A DNA stretch of 32,462 bases from Lactobacillus sp. (GCA_022651245.1 JALCQM010000032.1:1-32462); one strand, 5' to 3'. Counted from the first letter of the stretch, positions 23,444-32,226 are shown. Notes: generated by a model from the letters alone, not told the origin. Numbers and translations: made by a program.

Positions 23444-24868
23444 ATGCTTTTGGGCGTTTCCGTATTGGATCTGGCGCGATTTCAATTTGCCATGACCACG
23501 GTGTTCCACTTCTTCTTCGTGCCATTCAGTATTGGCATGGCGTTGGTGACTGCGATCATGGAAACCATGTATGTCCGCAAGAAAGAGCCAATATATAAAA
23601 AAATGACCTTGTTTTGGGGCAAAATATTTTTATTGAGTTTTGCCGTCGGGGTCGTCACCGGTATTATTCAAGAATTCCAGTTCGGGATGAACTGGTCAAA
23701 CTATTCACGGTTCATGGGGGACATCTTTGGGGCGCCGCTGGCAATCGAAGCGTTGCTCGCGTTCTTCATGGAATCAACATTCATTGGGTTGTGGATGTTC
23801 ACCTGGGACCGCTTCAAGCCGGCGTTGCACGCGGCCATGATCTGGCTGGTCTGGTTAGGGACCACGCTGAGCGCGATCTGGATTTTGAGTGCCAATAGTT
23901 TCATGCAACGGCCGACGGGATTTGCGATCAACCAAGCCACCGGCCGGGTGAAGTTAGTCGATTTTGGTGCGGTGATCACGAACCCGCAACTATGGGTCGA
24001 GTTCCCACACGTGATCTTTGGCGCCTTCACCACTGCTGGGTTTGCCGTGGCGGGGATGGCAGCTTGGCGGTTGCTGAAGCATGATCACGTCGAGTTTTAT
24101 CACAAGTCCTTACGCGTTGGTTTGACCGTCGGTTTGATCGCGGTCTTGGGTGCGATCGGCGTGGGGGATTTGCAAACCCAATACATCATCAAAGATCAGC
24201 CGATGAAGTTCGCGGCGACTGAAGGGATCTACAAAGATACCAAAGATCCCGCGCCATGGACATTAGTTGAGTTGGTCAACACGAAAGACCACAAGGTATC
24301 GGGCAACATCGAGATCCCGTACCTGTTAAGTCTGTTGTCGTATCATAAAACCACTGGTGCGGTCAAAGGAATGGATACGGTCAACCAAGAATTAGAAGCG
24401 AAGTATGGGAAAGATAAGAACTACTATGTCCCGGTCAAGACGCTGTTTTGGTCTTTCCGGGTGATGGCCGGCGGCGGGGTGCTCTTAGCCGTGATCGCCG
24501 CATTGGGCCTGTGGTTCAGCCGCAAGAAAAAAGATACGCTGGTCCAAAAGCGCTGGTTGCTAGGGCTCTTGGGATTAGCGCTGTGGCTACCGTTCATCAT
24601 CAACACCGCAGGGTGGCTGATCACCGAACTTGGGCGGTACCCATGGACGGTGTATGGCTTATTCACGATTGCTGATTCGATCAGTGCCACCACGACTGCG
24701 GGGCAGTTATGGTTCAGTAACATCATGTACTTCTTGATCTTCACGTTGCTTGGTGGCGTGATGGTGTACTACAGCCACCGCAACTTGATCCATGGACCGG
24801 ATGCTGATCTGCATACCGATTATGGGGTCACTGCCGATCCGTTTGCGAAGGAGGCGTTTGGCAAATGA
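23444..24868 (+). CDS. cydA: Cytochrome bd ubiquinol/menaquinol oxidase subunit I
   Basis: The 474-residue membrane protein matches CydA: N-terminal LDLARFQFAMTTVFHFFFVP with haem-ligand-type H22, GMNWSNYSRFMGDIFGAPLA, the helix with IEALLAFFMESTFIGLWMF, and LWVEFPHVIFGAFTTAGF with H189. The quinol-binding loop between helices 6 and 7 is the short Gram-positive type. With CydB it oxidises quinol and reduces oxygen to water. AGGAGGGA precedes the ATG. The gene overlaps cydB by 4 bp (ATGA). Lactobacilli normally need external haem for activity; that is family knowledge, not visible here. Confidence 0.97.
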   Translation: MLLGVSVLDLARFQFAMTTVFHFFFVPFSIGMALVTAIMETMYVRKKEPIYKKMTLFWGKIFLLSFAVGVVTGIIQEFQFGMNWSNYSRFMGDIFGAPLAIEALLAFFMESTFIGLWMFTWDRFKPALHAAMIWLVWLGTTLSAIWILSANSFMQRPTGFAINQATGRVKLVDFGAVITNPQLWVEFPHVIFGAFTTAGFAVAGMAAWRLLKHDHVEFYHKSLRVGLTVGLIAVLGAIGVGDLQTQYIIKDQPMKFAATEGIYKDTKDPAPWTLVELVNTKDHKVSGNIEIPYLLSLLSYHKTTGAVKGMDTVNQELEAKYGKDKNYYVPVKTLFWSFRVMAGGGVLLAVIAALGLWFSRKKKDTLVQKRWLLGLLGLALWLPFIINTAGWLITELGRYPWTVYGLFTIADSISATTTAGQLWFSNIMYFLIFTLLGGVMVYYSHRNLIHGPDADLHTDYGVTADPFAKEAFGK

Positions 24869-25869
24869 GTTTCCTCCAATTATTGTGGTTTTTGTTGTTA
24901 GCCGTTTTGTTCATCGGGTTCTTCTTCTTGGAAGGGTTCGACTTTGGGGTCGGGATGGCGACACGCTTACTGGCCCGTAACGACCGCGAGCGCACGCAAT
25001 TGATCGCGACCATCGGCCCACATTGGGACGGTAACGAAGTCTGGCTGATCACGGCCGGCGGGGCGATGTTCGCGTCGTATCCCCTGTGGTACGCCAGCCT
25101 GTTTTCCGGGTTCTACATCATGTTCTTCCTGGTCTTGTTCGGCTTGATCATGCGCGGGATCTCCTTTGAGTTCGCCGCTCATGCTGAGACTGAGCGTGGT
25201 CGGAGTATTTGGCGGTGGGCGTTGTTTGTAGGCAGTGTGATCCCACCGTTCATCCTAGGGATGATCTTCACCGCGATCATGCAGCCACTGCCGATCGATC
25301 AGCACATGGATGTGTACGCAGCCTTAGGCGATCAGATCAACTTATTGACGATCGTTGGTGGGGTAGCCGTCACCTTGATGTGCTTCATGCACGGGCTGAA
25401 CTTTATTCGCCTGAAGACAGAAGGCCCATTGCGTGAACGGGCACGGGCTTGGAACCAGAAACTGTCTTGGTTGCTGTATGCCGGTGAAGTGGTGTTCGCT
25501 GTTCTCGTGTTCTTCGAAACGGACTTTTTCGCTAAGCGGCCAGTTTCGACGGGCTTGATCATTGTTTTAATCGTGTGCGCAGCGGTGATCCAACACCTAG
25601 GCGTCTTGCAGAATAAAGAGTTACTGTCGTTCATCGGCAGTGGCTTGGGGCTGACCCTGGTTGTGGCATTGATCTTTAACGGTTTGTTCCCACGCGTCTT
25701 GATCGCGGTCAATCCGGCACATAGCCTGTTGATCACCCAAGCGTCAGCGAGTCCGTTGACCTTGACGATCATGACCATCGTCACCTGCATTTTGTTACCG
25801 ATCGCGTTGGCTTACTTCATTTGGGCCTATGTGGTCTTCCACAAGCGGATTCCGGAAGCGACAGCTTAG
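24865..25869 (+). CDS. cydB: Cytochrome bd oxidase subunit II
   Basis: The 334-residue, highly hydrophobic protein begins MSFLQLLWFLLLAVLFIGFF and contains the CydB signatures EGFDFGVGM and IGPHWDGNEVWLITAGGAMFA. It forms the heterodimer with CydA. The ATG overlaps the cydA stop (ATGA), indicating translational coupling, and the 3' end of cydA supplies a GGAGG ribosome-binding site. A hairpin follows before the exporter genes. Confidence 0.96.
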   Translation: MSFLQLLWFLLLAVLFIGFFFLEGFDFGVGMATRLLARNDRERTQLIATIGPHWDGNEVWLITAGGAMFASYPLWYASLFSGFYIMFFLVLFGLIMRGISFEFAAHAETERGRSIWRWALFVGSVIPPFILGMIFTAIMQPLPIDQHMDVYAALGDQINLLTIVGGVAVTLMCFMHGLNFIRLKTEGPLRERARAWNQKLSWLLYAGEVVFAVLVFFETDFFAKRPVSTGLIIVLIVCAAVIQHLGVLQNKELLSFIGSGLGLTLVVALIFNGLFPRVLIAVNPAHSLLITQASASPLTLTIMTIVTCILLPIALAYFIWAYVVFHKRIPEATA

Positions 25870-25892
25870 CCGGTGTCATATAAGCATGAATT

Positions 25893-25942
25893 AGCACGGC
25901 CCCTGTAAAACCCGTACTTAGGTTTTGCAGGGGCCGTGCTTG
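25893..25942 (+). terminator. Long hairpin between cydB and the exporter genes
   Basis: AGCACGGCCCCTG pairs with CAGGGGCCGTGCT, and AAAACC with GGTTTT, around a short loop. The stem is strong but the following T-tract is poor (TGTATGG), so it may be a leaky terminator or an mRNA-stabilising hairpin. A TATACT box at 25969-25974 downstream may start a separate exporter transcript. The rest of the gap to 26074 shows no gene. Confidence 0.55.
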
Positions 25943-26074
25943 TATGGTGGCGCCGCAGTATGCTGGGTTATACTGTTCTTAATGGTTCCGCTTGTTTGGA
26001 ATAGGGTTAAAAGTTGTTAGGCGACCTTGCTTGGCATTGGTGGCCGATTTTGGAAAATGAAGTAGGGGGATATT

Positions 26075-27805
26075 ATGCTCGATAAGCGCCTATTACGGCT
26101 GCCAGGCGTGCGGCAAGTGCTGCTGGGGTTGGCGGTATTGACCGTATTACAAGCGGTGGTCATCATTATGCAAGGGCATTTTCTGGCGCTGGGGATCGTT
26201 CATTCTTGGGCGCAAAAAGCGCTCGCGGGGCTGTGGCCGTTCATCTGGGGCTTCGCCGGGGCCTTCGGGGCTCGGCAAGTTTTGACTTGGGGTCGTAACC
26301 GCTTAGCGGAGAACTTTGCGCGGCGGTTGGCAGAGACGATCCAGCAGCGGTTGATCAAGCAGCTGTACGCACTAGGCCCGCAGGCGGTGGCGCAAACTGG
26401 CACCGGTAACGCGGTGACGATGGCGCTTGATGGCATCATTGAGGTACAGCAATACTTAGAACTGATCTTGAATAAATTGCTGAATATGGGGATCATCCCC
26501 TGGTTTGTGGTGGGCTACATTTTCTGGGAAAACCACCTGGCAGGCGTCGCGCTGGTGATCATGTTCCCGGTGATCATCTTGTTCATGATCATCTTGGGTT
26601 ACGCCGCGCGGGATAAGTCGCAAGAACAGTATGCCGGCTTCCAGCTGATGTCTAACCACTTCATCGATTCGCTACGCGGGTTGAAGACGCTGCAGTTGAT
26701 GGGGATCAGCAAAGCGTATGCGGATAATGTGTATACGGTATCGGAACGCTACCGCAAACAAACCATGGGTGTCTTGCAGATCGCGATGCTGTCGAGTTTT
26801 GCGATGGACTTTTTCGCGACGTTGTCGATTGCGGTTGTGGCGGTGTTTTTAGGTATCGACTTGCTACATGGCAGCGTGGCGTTATATCCAGGGATGGTGT
26901 GTTTGATCCTGGCACCAGAATACTTCATGCCGATTCGCGAGTTTGGTAATGATTACCACGCGACGTTGAACGGGAAAAATGCCTTGGCCGCGATCTTAGA
27001 CTTACTCGACCAGCCTGCGCCGACCATGACGCAAGCATTGCCAGCCTACACCGGTTGGCAAGCGGATTCGACGCTGAGTGTCTCTGCGTTGAACTTTCAA
27101 TATGGGGAGCGCGCTGGGATAAAAGACGCGACCTTTACGCTTTCTGGCAACTTGAACGTGGCGCTGATCGGTGCCAGTGGCTCGGGAAAGTCGACGCTGT
27201 TGAACTTGCTTGGCGGGTTCTTGCAGCCGCAAGCGGGAACCCCGTTTGCCGTCGATGGTCAGGCGGTGGAAAGCTTGAATGATCGCGCTTGGCAGGCGCA
27301 CTTGAGCTACATTCCACAGCACCCCTATGTGTTCGCAGCGACGATTGCCGAAAACGTCCGCTTTTATCAGCCCGAGGCTTCTGATGCAGCGGTGACCCAG
27401 GCGCTTGAAGCGGCCGGGTTGAGCGATTGGATCGCGACACTACCAGACGGGGTGGCCACACGCATCGGCGAAGGTGGGCGCGGGATCTCTGGCGGCCAGG
27501 CGCAGCGCATCGCCTTGGCCCGCACGCTAATTGATCAAAACCGCTCGGTATGGCTGTTCGACGAACCGACGGCGCATTTGGATATCGAAACCGAGGCCGC
27601 CTTGAAAGACACCATGACGCCATTATTCGCCGGGCGGCTGGTGATCATGGCGACGCACCGGCTGCATTGGCTCCAGCAAATGGATCTGGTGTTGGTGTTA
27701 GATCACGGCCAGATCGTGGCTGCCGGTTCGCCAGCAGAGTTAGCGGCACATTCGCCAGCTTATCAAGGTTTAGTCCAACAGATGCGAGGTGAGTTCGATG
27801 TTTAA
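26075..27805 (+). CDS. cydD: Thiol reductant ABC exporter, CydD-type subunit
   Basis: The 576-residue protein fuses a six-helix membrane domain (about 15-300) with a nucleotide-binding domain: Walker A GASGSGKST, signature ISGGQAQR, Walker B FDEPTAHLD, H-loop ATHRL. The segment LAPEYFMPIREFGNDYHATLNG at the domain junction is CydD-like. CydDC exports cysteine/glutathione-type thiols or imports haem, depending on the study, and is required for assembly of cytochrome bd. AGGGGGA precedes the ATG. Some lactobacillus annotations call the first gene cydC; I name it by sequence type. It overlaps the next gene by 8 bp. Confidence 0.9.
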   Translation: MLDKRLLRLPGVRQVLLGLAVLTVLQAVVIIMQGHFLALGIVHSWAQKALAGLWPFIWGFAGAFGARQVLTWGRNRLAENFARRLAETIQQRLIKQLYALGPQAVAQTGTGNAVTMALDGIIEVQQYLELILNKLLNMGIIPWFVVGYIFWENHLAGVALVIMFPVIILFMIILGYAARDKSQEQYAGFQLMSNHFIDSLRGLKTLQLMGISKAYADNVYTVSERYRKQTMGVLQIAMLSSFAMDFFATLSIAVVAVFLGIDLLHGSVALYPGMVCLILAPEYFMPIREFGNDYHATLNGKNALAAILDLLDQPAPTMTQALPAYTGWQADSTLSVSALNFQYGERAGIKDATFTLSGNLNVALIGASGSGKSTLLNLLGGFLQPQAGTPFAVDGQAVESLNDRAWQAHLSYIPQHPYVFAATIAENVRFYQPEASDAAVTQALEAAGLSDWIATLPDGVATRIGEGGRGISGGQAQRIALARTLIDQNRSVWLFDEPTAHLDIETEAALKDTMTPLFAGRLVIMATHRLHWLQQMDLVLVLDHGQIVAAGSPAELAAHSPAYQGLVQQMRGEFDV

Positions 27806-29516
27806 ACACGATCAATGGGTCCGTCCCGACTTGAAGCGGTATCGCGGGTTACTATTTTGGTCACTTGGCCTCGGGGTCTTGACCTTTGTGTGCGCAGGCG
27901 CTTTGATGTTTACTTCTGGTTATTTAATCGACTTTTCCGCCCGGATGCCGCTGTTTGCAGCCATCTACGTGCCGGTGGTGCTGACGCGGGCGTTTGGGAT
28001 CGGACGGCCGGTGTTCCAGTACTTGGAGCGTCTGGTCAGCCATAACTGGGTCCTGCGCATCACCAGCCACATGCGGCGCAAGCTGTATCAGGTGCTCGAA
28101 AAAGACGCCGCGTTCATTCAAGAACGCCACCAAACCGGGGATGTTTTGGGCTTATTGGCGGATGATATTGGGCACATTCAAAACCTCTACTTACGCACGC
28201 TGTTCCCGACCGTCGTGGCGGTGATTTTGACGGTGATCGCGACGTTGGCGATCGGTTGGTTCGACTGGGGCTTCGCCTTGTGGCTGGCGCTATTGTTGCT
28301 GGTGCAAGTGGTCGTGGTCCCGGCGTGGGGCTTGTGGGTCGAAGCCAAGCGCAAAGCGACGCAAAAGGCCTTGAGTCACCAGGCGTATGTCGAGTTGACC
28401 GACAGCGTCTTAGGGTTGTCTGACTGGGTGATCGCCCAAAAGGGCCAGGCTTTTTTGACCCAAGCAACGCAAGCCTGGACCCGCTTGTCGGCATCGCAGC
28501 ATCAAAGTGCGCGGTTTACCCAATGGCGCGACTTGGTGGGCCAGCTGGCTTTTGGGGCGATTCCGGTCTCCTTGCTCGTGTGGACCAGCCTGACCTGGAC
28601 GGGCACACAAACGGCCGCCAACTGGGTCGGGGCCTTTGTACTGGTGATTTTTCCCTTGGATCAAGCGTATGGCAATATCGCCAAAGGGATCGCAGAATGG
28701 CCGACTTACCGTGATTCCTTGCAGCACCTTAACGCCTTGCAACCAACGGCGCGGCAGTTGCCAGCACAGCAAGCCGTACCTGAGACGTTTGCAACGTTGC
28801 AGGTCCAAGCTGTCGACTTCCAGTATTCACCAGAGGCGGAACACTTGTTGCGTGACATCAGCTTTACGGTAGTGCGTGGCGAAAAGGTCGCGTTGCTCGG
28901 CCCTAGCGGCATGGGGAAAACGACTTTGTTGCAGCTAGTTTTGGGTGATTTGACGCCGACGCAAGGGGCGGTCACCATTGATGACGTCTCGACGCTGGCT
29001 TATCAAGCAGGACGGAGCCAGTTGTTTGCCGTCCTCGATCAAAGCCCGTTTTTGTTCAATACCAGCATCAAAAATAATGTGCGCTTAGGTAACGAAGCGG
29101 CTAGCGACGAGCAGGTGGCCTGGGCGCTGGCACAAGTCCAGCTAACCGACTTGATTGCCAAATTACCACAAGGCTTGGACACGCCGATGGCTGAAGCGGG
29201 CTTTGGCTTTTCCGGCGGCGAACAGCAACGCTTGGCCTTGGCGCGGATCTTATTGCAAGACGCGCCGATTGTCTTGCTGGATGAGCCGACGGTGGGGCTG
29301 GACCCGATCACGGAAGCGGCATTGATCCAGACGATTTTCACCACCTTGGCGGATAAAACCGTGTTGTGGGTGACGCATCACCTACAAGGGGTCGCCCGCT
29401 GCGATCGCGTCTTGTTCCTGGAAGACGGCCGCTTGACCATGGCCGACACGCCCCAACACCTAGCGGCGACCAACGCCCGCTACCAACACCTATACGCACT
29501 AGACGCCGGAAAGTGA
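27798..29516 (+). CDS. cydC: Thiol reductant ABC exporter, CydC-type subunit
   Basis: The 572-residue protein has a membrane domain with the CydC-type stretch GRPVFQYLERLVSHNWVLR and a nucleotide-binding domain: Walker A GPSGMGKTT, signature FSGGEQQR, Walker B LDEPTVGLD, H-loop VTHHL. It pairs with the CydD-type subunit as a heterodimer. The ATG at 27798 is chosen because GAGGTG lies just upstream; a GTG 9 bases earlier overlaps that site. No ordinary terminator follows; the next DNA is a promoter-like sequence and the hairpin repeats. Confidence 0.9.
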   Translation: MFKHDQWVRPDLKRYRGLLFWSLGLGVLTFVCAGALMFTSGYLIDFSARMPLFAAIYVPVVLTRAFGIGRPVFQYLERLVSHNWVLRITSHMRRKLYQVLEKDAAFIQERHQTGDVLGLLADDIGHIQNLYLRTLFPTVVAVILTVIATLAIGWFDWGFALWLALLLLVQVVVVPAWGLWVEAKRKATQKALSHQAYVELTDSVLGLSDWVIAQKGQAFLTQATQAWTRLSASQHQSARFTQWRDLVGQLAFGAIPVSLLVWTSLTWTGTQTAANWVGAFVLVIFPLDQAYGNIAKGIAEWPTYRDSLQHLNALQPTARQLPAQQAVPETFATLQVQAVDFQYSPEAEHLLRDISFTVVRGEKVALLGPSGMGKTTLLQLVLGDLTPTQGAVTIDDVSTLAYQAGRSQLFAVLDQSPFLFNTSIKNNVRLGNEAASDEQVAWALAQVQLTDLIAKLPQGLDTPMAEAGFGFSGGEQQRLALARILLQDAPIVLLDEPTVGLDPITEAALIQTIFTTLADKTVLWVTHHLQGVARCDRVLFLEDGRLTMADTPQHLAATNARYQHLYALDAGK

Positions 29517-29518
29517 GA

Positions 29519-29547
29519 TTGTCGCGGTAAGGTGCGGGCGGTATACT
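29519..29547 (+). promoter_or_regulatory. Promoter-like sequence in front of the hairpin repeats
   Basis: TTGTCG (29519-29524), exactly 17 bases, then TATACT (29542-29547). Transcription would begin near 29554, the first bases of repeat unit A, and would run through all three hairpins toward menA. Confidence 0.45.
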
Positions 29548-29550
29548 AAA

Positions 29551-29672
29551 ACAGAGCGAAGCAAGCCGGGTTTAGGGGTGGGGATAAGACGACGTGACGC
29601 GTTATGGCGTCAGCCATAGCGTGGCGCGACGGCTTATCCACGACCCCGTTGGCTTGAGTAGCTCGACTAGAA
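29551..29672 (+). repeat. Tandem hairpin repeat, unit A (122 bp)
   Basis: It starts ACAGAGCG and ends AGCTCGACTAGAA. It folds from 29562 to 29656: CAAGCC/GGCTTG, GGGGT/ACCCC, GGATAAG/CTTATCC, and at the tip GTTATGGC-gtca-GCCATAGC. It differs from unit C at about seven positions. Confidence 0.85.
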
Positions 29673-29791
29673 ACAGAGCGGAACCGCACGGGCTTAGGCA
29701 TGTGACTAAGGCAGCTTGGGTGCGTCGCGGGACGCGGCGTGACCGAGATGACTTAGACGCAATGCCGTTGTGCGGTGCAGCTCGACTAGAA
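29673..29791 (+). repeat. Tandem hairpin repeat, unit B (119 bp), unrelated hairpin body
   Basis: It has the same borders as unit A (ACAGAGCGGAA at the start, AGCTCGACTAGAA at the end) but different DNA between. It still forms a long hairpin: CCGCAC/GTGCGG (29684-29689/29770-29775), GGCAT/ATGCC, CTAAG/CTTAG, CTTGG/CCGAG and GCGTC-gcgg-GACGC at the tip. Confidence 0.85.
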
Positions 29792-29912
29792 ACAGAGCGG
29801 AACAAGCCGAGTTTAGGGGTAGGGATAAGACGACGTGACGCGTTATGGCGCAAGCCATAGCGTGGCGCGACGGCTTATCCACGACCCTGTTGGCTTGAGT
29901 AGCTCGACTAAG
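29792..29912 (+). repeat. Tandem hairpin repeat, unit C (121 bp)
   Basis: A close copy of unit A. Several changes keep pairing: CCCC in A is CCCT in C (a G-U pair), and the tip loop gtca becomes gcaa, a GNRA-type tetraloop, without changing the stem. It ends AGCTCGACTAAG, 53 bp before menA. Confidence 0.85.
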
Positions 29913-29964
29913 ACCCCGCACCCCAGCTCAACACCACCTTGAATCACGGAATAGGAGATTTTGA

Positions 29965-30879
29965 ATGTCTATTGCGAACTTTTTAGAATTAGTGGAGATC
30001 AAGGCAAAAACGGCCTCGGTGTTCCCGTTTTTGCTCGGCAGTTTGTATGCTTGGTACCATTACCACCAGCTACATTTGTTTGAACTGGTCATTTTTTTCA
30101 TTGCGATGTTGTTGTACAACATGGCGGTAGATGCCAATGATAACTACCAAGATTACCACCGGGCGACCAAAACAGAGGCGTTGCGGTACCGTGAGGCGAC
30201 CAACATCATTGGGCGAGAGCACATTTCGCCGCGGCTAGTCGGTTGGCTGATCGTGATCATGGTGGTGGTCAGTGCAGGGCTGGGGCTGTGGATGGTCGCG
30301 CGCACTGGCTGGCCGCTATTGCCGCTGGGGCTGTTTTGTTTCCTCGTGGGTTACACTTATGCTGGTGGGCCGCGGCCAATTTCGACGACGCCGTTCGGGG
30401 AGTTTTTCTCCGGGTTCACCATGGGCTACGTGATCTGGCTGATCGCGGTGTATGTCAATGTTTACGACACCGTGGGGATGACGTGGGGGCTGGCCGGCAT
30501 GGTGTTTGTGGCGAGTGGGCTCGCGCAGTGTGCGATCGCGGCGTTGTTGCTTGCCAATAACATTGCCGATGAGGCCGAAGATAAGGCACTCAACCGGCGA
30601 ACGATCGTTTATTACCTTGGGCGACAGCGGTCACTGGCGTTTTTTAAAGGGTTGTACTTGACCGGCTACGTGGCGCTGTTGATCGCGGTGGTCAACGGCT
30701 GGTTACCGAAGCTCGCCTTGTTGAGCTTAGTGACCGTGATCCCGGTGGCCAAAAATGTCGGGGCATTTGCCGCGCAACCGGTGAAAGCTAAGACATTCAT
30801 CTTGGCGGTCAAAAATCTCTTCTTCATTACCGCGGCGCTGGTGGTCAGTGTCGGCTTAGGGGTTTGGTTGAATATCTGA
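29965..30879 (+). CDS. menA: MenA-type prenyltransferase (UbiA family)
   Basis: The 304-residue protein with about eight to nine helices has the UbiA-family aspartate motif as DANDNYQDYH (D56, D59, D63) and a second Asp-rich motif in NNIADEAEDKALNRRT. It most likely attaches the isoprenoid tail to 1,4-dihydroxy-2-naphthoate to make demethylmenaquinone in the membrane. Placement right after cydABDC supports this, since menaquinol is the electron donor to cytochrome bd in these bacteria. Other menaquinone genes are not in the window, so dihydroxynaphthoate may come from outside the cell; that is inference. ATAGGAG precedes the ATG. Confidence 0.88.
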   Translation: MSIANFLELVEIKAKTASVFPFLLGSLYAWYHYHQLHLFELVIFFIAMLLYNMAVDANDNYQDYHRATKTEALRYREATNIIGREHISPRLVGWLIVIMVVVSAGLGLWMVARTGWPLLPLGLFCFLVGYTYAGGPRPISTTPFGEFFSGFTMGYVIWLIAVYVNVYDTVGMTWGLAGMVFVASGLAQCAIAALLLANNIADEAEDKALNRRTIVYYLGRQRSLAFFKGLYLTGYVALLIAVVNGWLPKLALLSLVTVIPVAKNVGAFAAQPVKAKTFILAVKNLFFITAALVVSVGLGVWLNI

Positions 30880-30899
30880 AGGACTAGTAGGAGGCTCGT

Positions 30900-31991
30900 A
30901 TGCATCGCTTACGGAATATCACGATTCGGCGCTTTGCCAAGCGCGATCTAGAGACATTCGCCAAGACGGTTCGCCCGCAGCTGACAGGCGCGGCCTTGAA
31001 CATGGCGATCATCACCGATACGCATGACCGCACGAAGCTGAGTCGGACGTTTTACGGTCCGAACGGTTTTTGGCACGTGCAAGAACAGCACTGGCTGGCG
31101 TCAGAGCTACCCATCGATTGGCGGGTGCACCTCGGCGATATGGTCGATGGCTCTGAACCGTCCGTGTTGACGATGTGGCGGTTGCGGAACATCGTCAACG
31201 ATTACCAGGCGGATGACACGCCGTTCGTGATCGCCCGCGGCAACCACGATGATAATGATAAGTACGCCGAGCGTAACCGCCGATTTGCCGGTAGTTTTCA
31301 CCCATGGGTCTACCACGACTTGGTCTGGGAGAAAATGGCCGCGCAAGTTGGTGGGCCGCAGGTTTCACGGCACGGGTTGAGCATTTTTGATCATGGACAT
31401 GTCCGCGTGATCACCTTGAATACCAGTGACGTGCCCGTGCGCTGGGTCGGGGGACGCAAGAATTACGATATCAAAAAGACGCTAGCGATCACGGCGGCAC
31501 AGTTGCAAGAACTCGCCGATGCGCTACAAGGCGCCGGTGACCGCGATGTGCTGATCATGGCGCATGCGCCGGCGATGACCCGGCCAGGAAAGCCTGGTTT
31601 ACGCTTCAACGGCCAGGCGTTGCACGATTTGTTGCGGGTGTTTAACTTGCATACGAGCGGGACTTTAAACTGTGGCCCCAACCCGGATTTTGGTGGCCAG
31701 GTGCAGTTTGATTTTAGCGGTAATACCGGCAAGATCATCGCTTATGTGGCGGGGCATTGGCATGTGGAAGAAGATTTCACTGTCAATGGGATTCACTATA
31801 GCCTCTTGAACAACAGCGCGTTGATGGGGTGGCGGCATGGGTTGACCACGCGCTACAACCGGCGGTGGCGCCGGCGCATCAGCACGCCGACCGAGTATGC
31901 CGGCTACGTCTTGAGCCTCGACACCGCTCATCGGCGCTTGCGGCTCTTCGGTTACGGTGCGGCGACCCCCAAGCGGGTATTCGTGTACTGA
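30900..31991 (+). CDS. Calcineurin-like metallophosphoesterase
   Basis: The 363-residue protein has the family's metal-binding blocks in order: DTHD (D40, H42), GDMVDG (D80), GNHDD (N115, H116), MAHAPA and GHWH. No signal peptide or membrane anchor is visible, so it is probably cytoplasmic. The basic N-terminus (MHRLRNITIRRFAKRD) and the C-terminal YNRRWRRRIS segment are positively charged, which might favour nucleic acid or membrane contact. AGGAGG precedes the ATG. It follows menA by 20 bp and may be co-transcribed, but a link to respiration is not evident. Substrate unknown. Confidence 0.88.
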   Translation: MHRLRNITIRRFAKRDLETFAKTVRPQLTGAALNMAIITDTHDRTKLSRTFYGPNGFWHVQEQHWLASELPIDWRVHLGDMVDGSEPSVLTMWRLRNIVNDYQADDTPFVIARGNHDDNDKYAERNRRFAGSFHPWVYHDLVWEKMAAQVGGPQVSRHGLSIFDHGHVRVITLNTSDVPVRWVGGRKNYDIKKTLAITAAQLQELADALQGAGDRDVLIMAHAPAMTRPGKPGLRFNGQALHDLLRVFNLHTSGTLNCGPNPDFGGQVQFDFSGNTGKIIAYVAGHWHVEEDFTVNGIHYSLLNNSALMGWRHGLTTRYNRRWRRRISTPTEYAGYVLSLDTAHRRLRLFGYGAATPKRVFVY

Positions 31992-32016
31992 GTGTTGCCA
32001 ACGGATCGTTAGACGA

Positions 32017-32068
32017 AAAAACCACCCTTGCCTCACGATTTGACGTCGTGAAGTGCAAGGGTGGTTTT
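32017..32068 (+). terminator. Long-stem terminator after the phosphoesterase gene
   Basis: AAAACCACCCTTGC pairs with GCAAGGGTGGTTTT (14 bp), with TCACGA/TCGTGA inside. The A/T flanks permit termination in both directions. Between it and 32182 no credible gene is seen. Confidence 0.85.
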
Positions 32069-32182
32069 AGGTTTAGGGACTTAATGGCGGTTAAAATCGT
32101 TCGGATCAGGTTGGAAATACAAACGGTTCGGGCCTGTCGCAAACTCTTAATTTGTAACATGCATCGTCGAGAATATAAAAAT

Positions 32183-32226
32183 AATGCCGTCACACCGACG
32201 AAAGAATCGCGGTGTGACGGCATTTT
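32183..32226 (-). terminator. Terminator for a minus-strand transcript entering from the right
   Basis: AATGCCGTCACACCG pairs with CGGTGTGACGGCATT (15 bp). The minus-strand side continues ATTTTTAT, a better U-tract than the plus side, so it probably ends a transcript that begins beyond the window. Confidence 0.65.

Noticed and set aside
29551..29912. The tandem repeats as a CRISPR array
   Set aside because: The units are about 120 bp with internal palindromes. There are no short identical repeats separated by unique spacers of similar size, and no cas genes.
29594..29921. Open frames of about 70-90 codons on both strands across the repeats
   Set aside because: They exist because the palindromic units read open on both strands. 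They lack ribosome-binding sites and follow the repeat structure rather than protein constraints.
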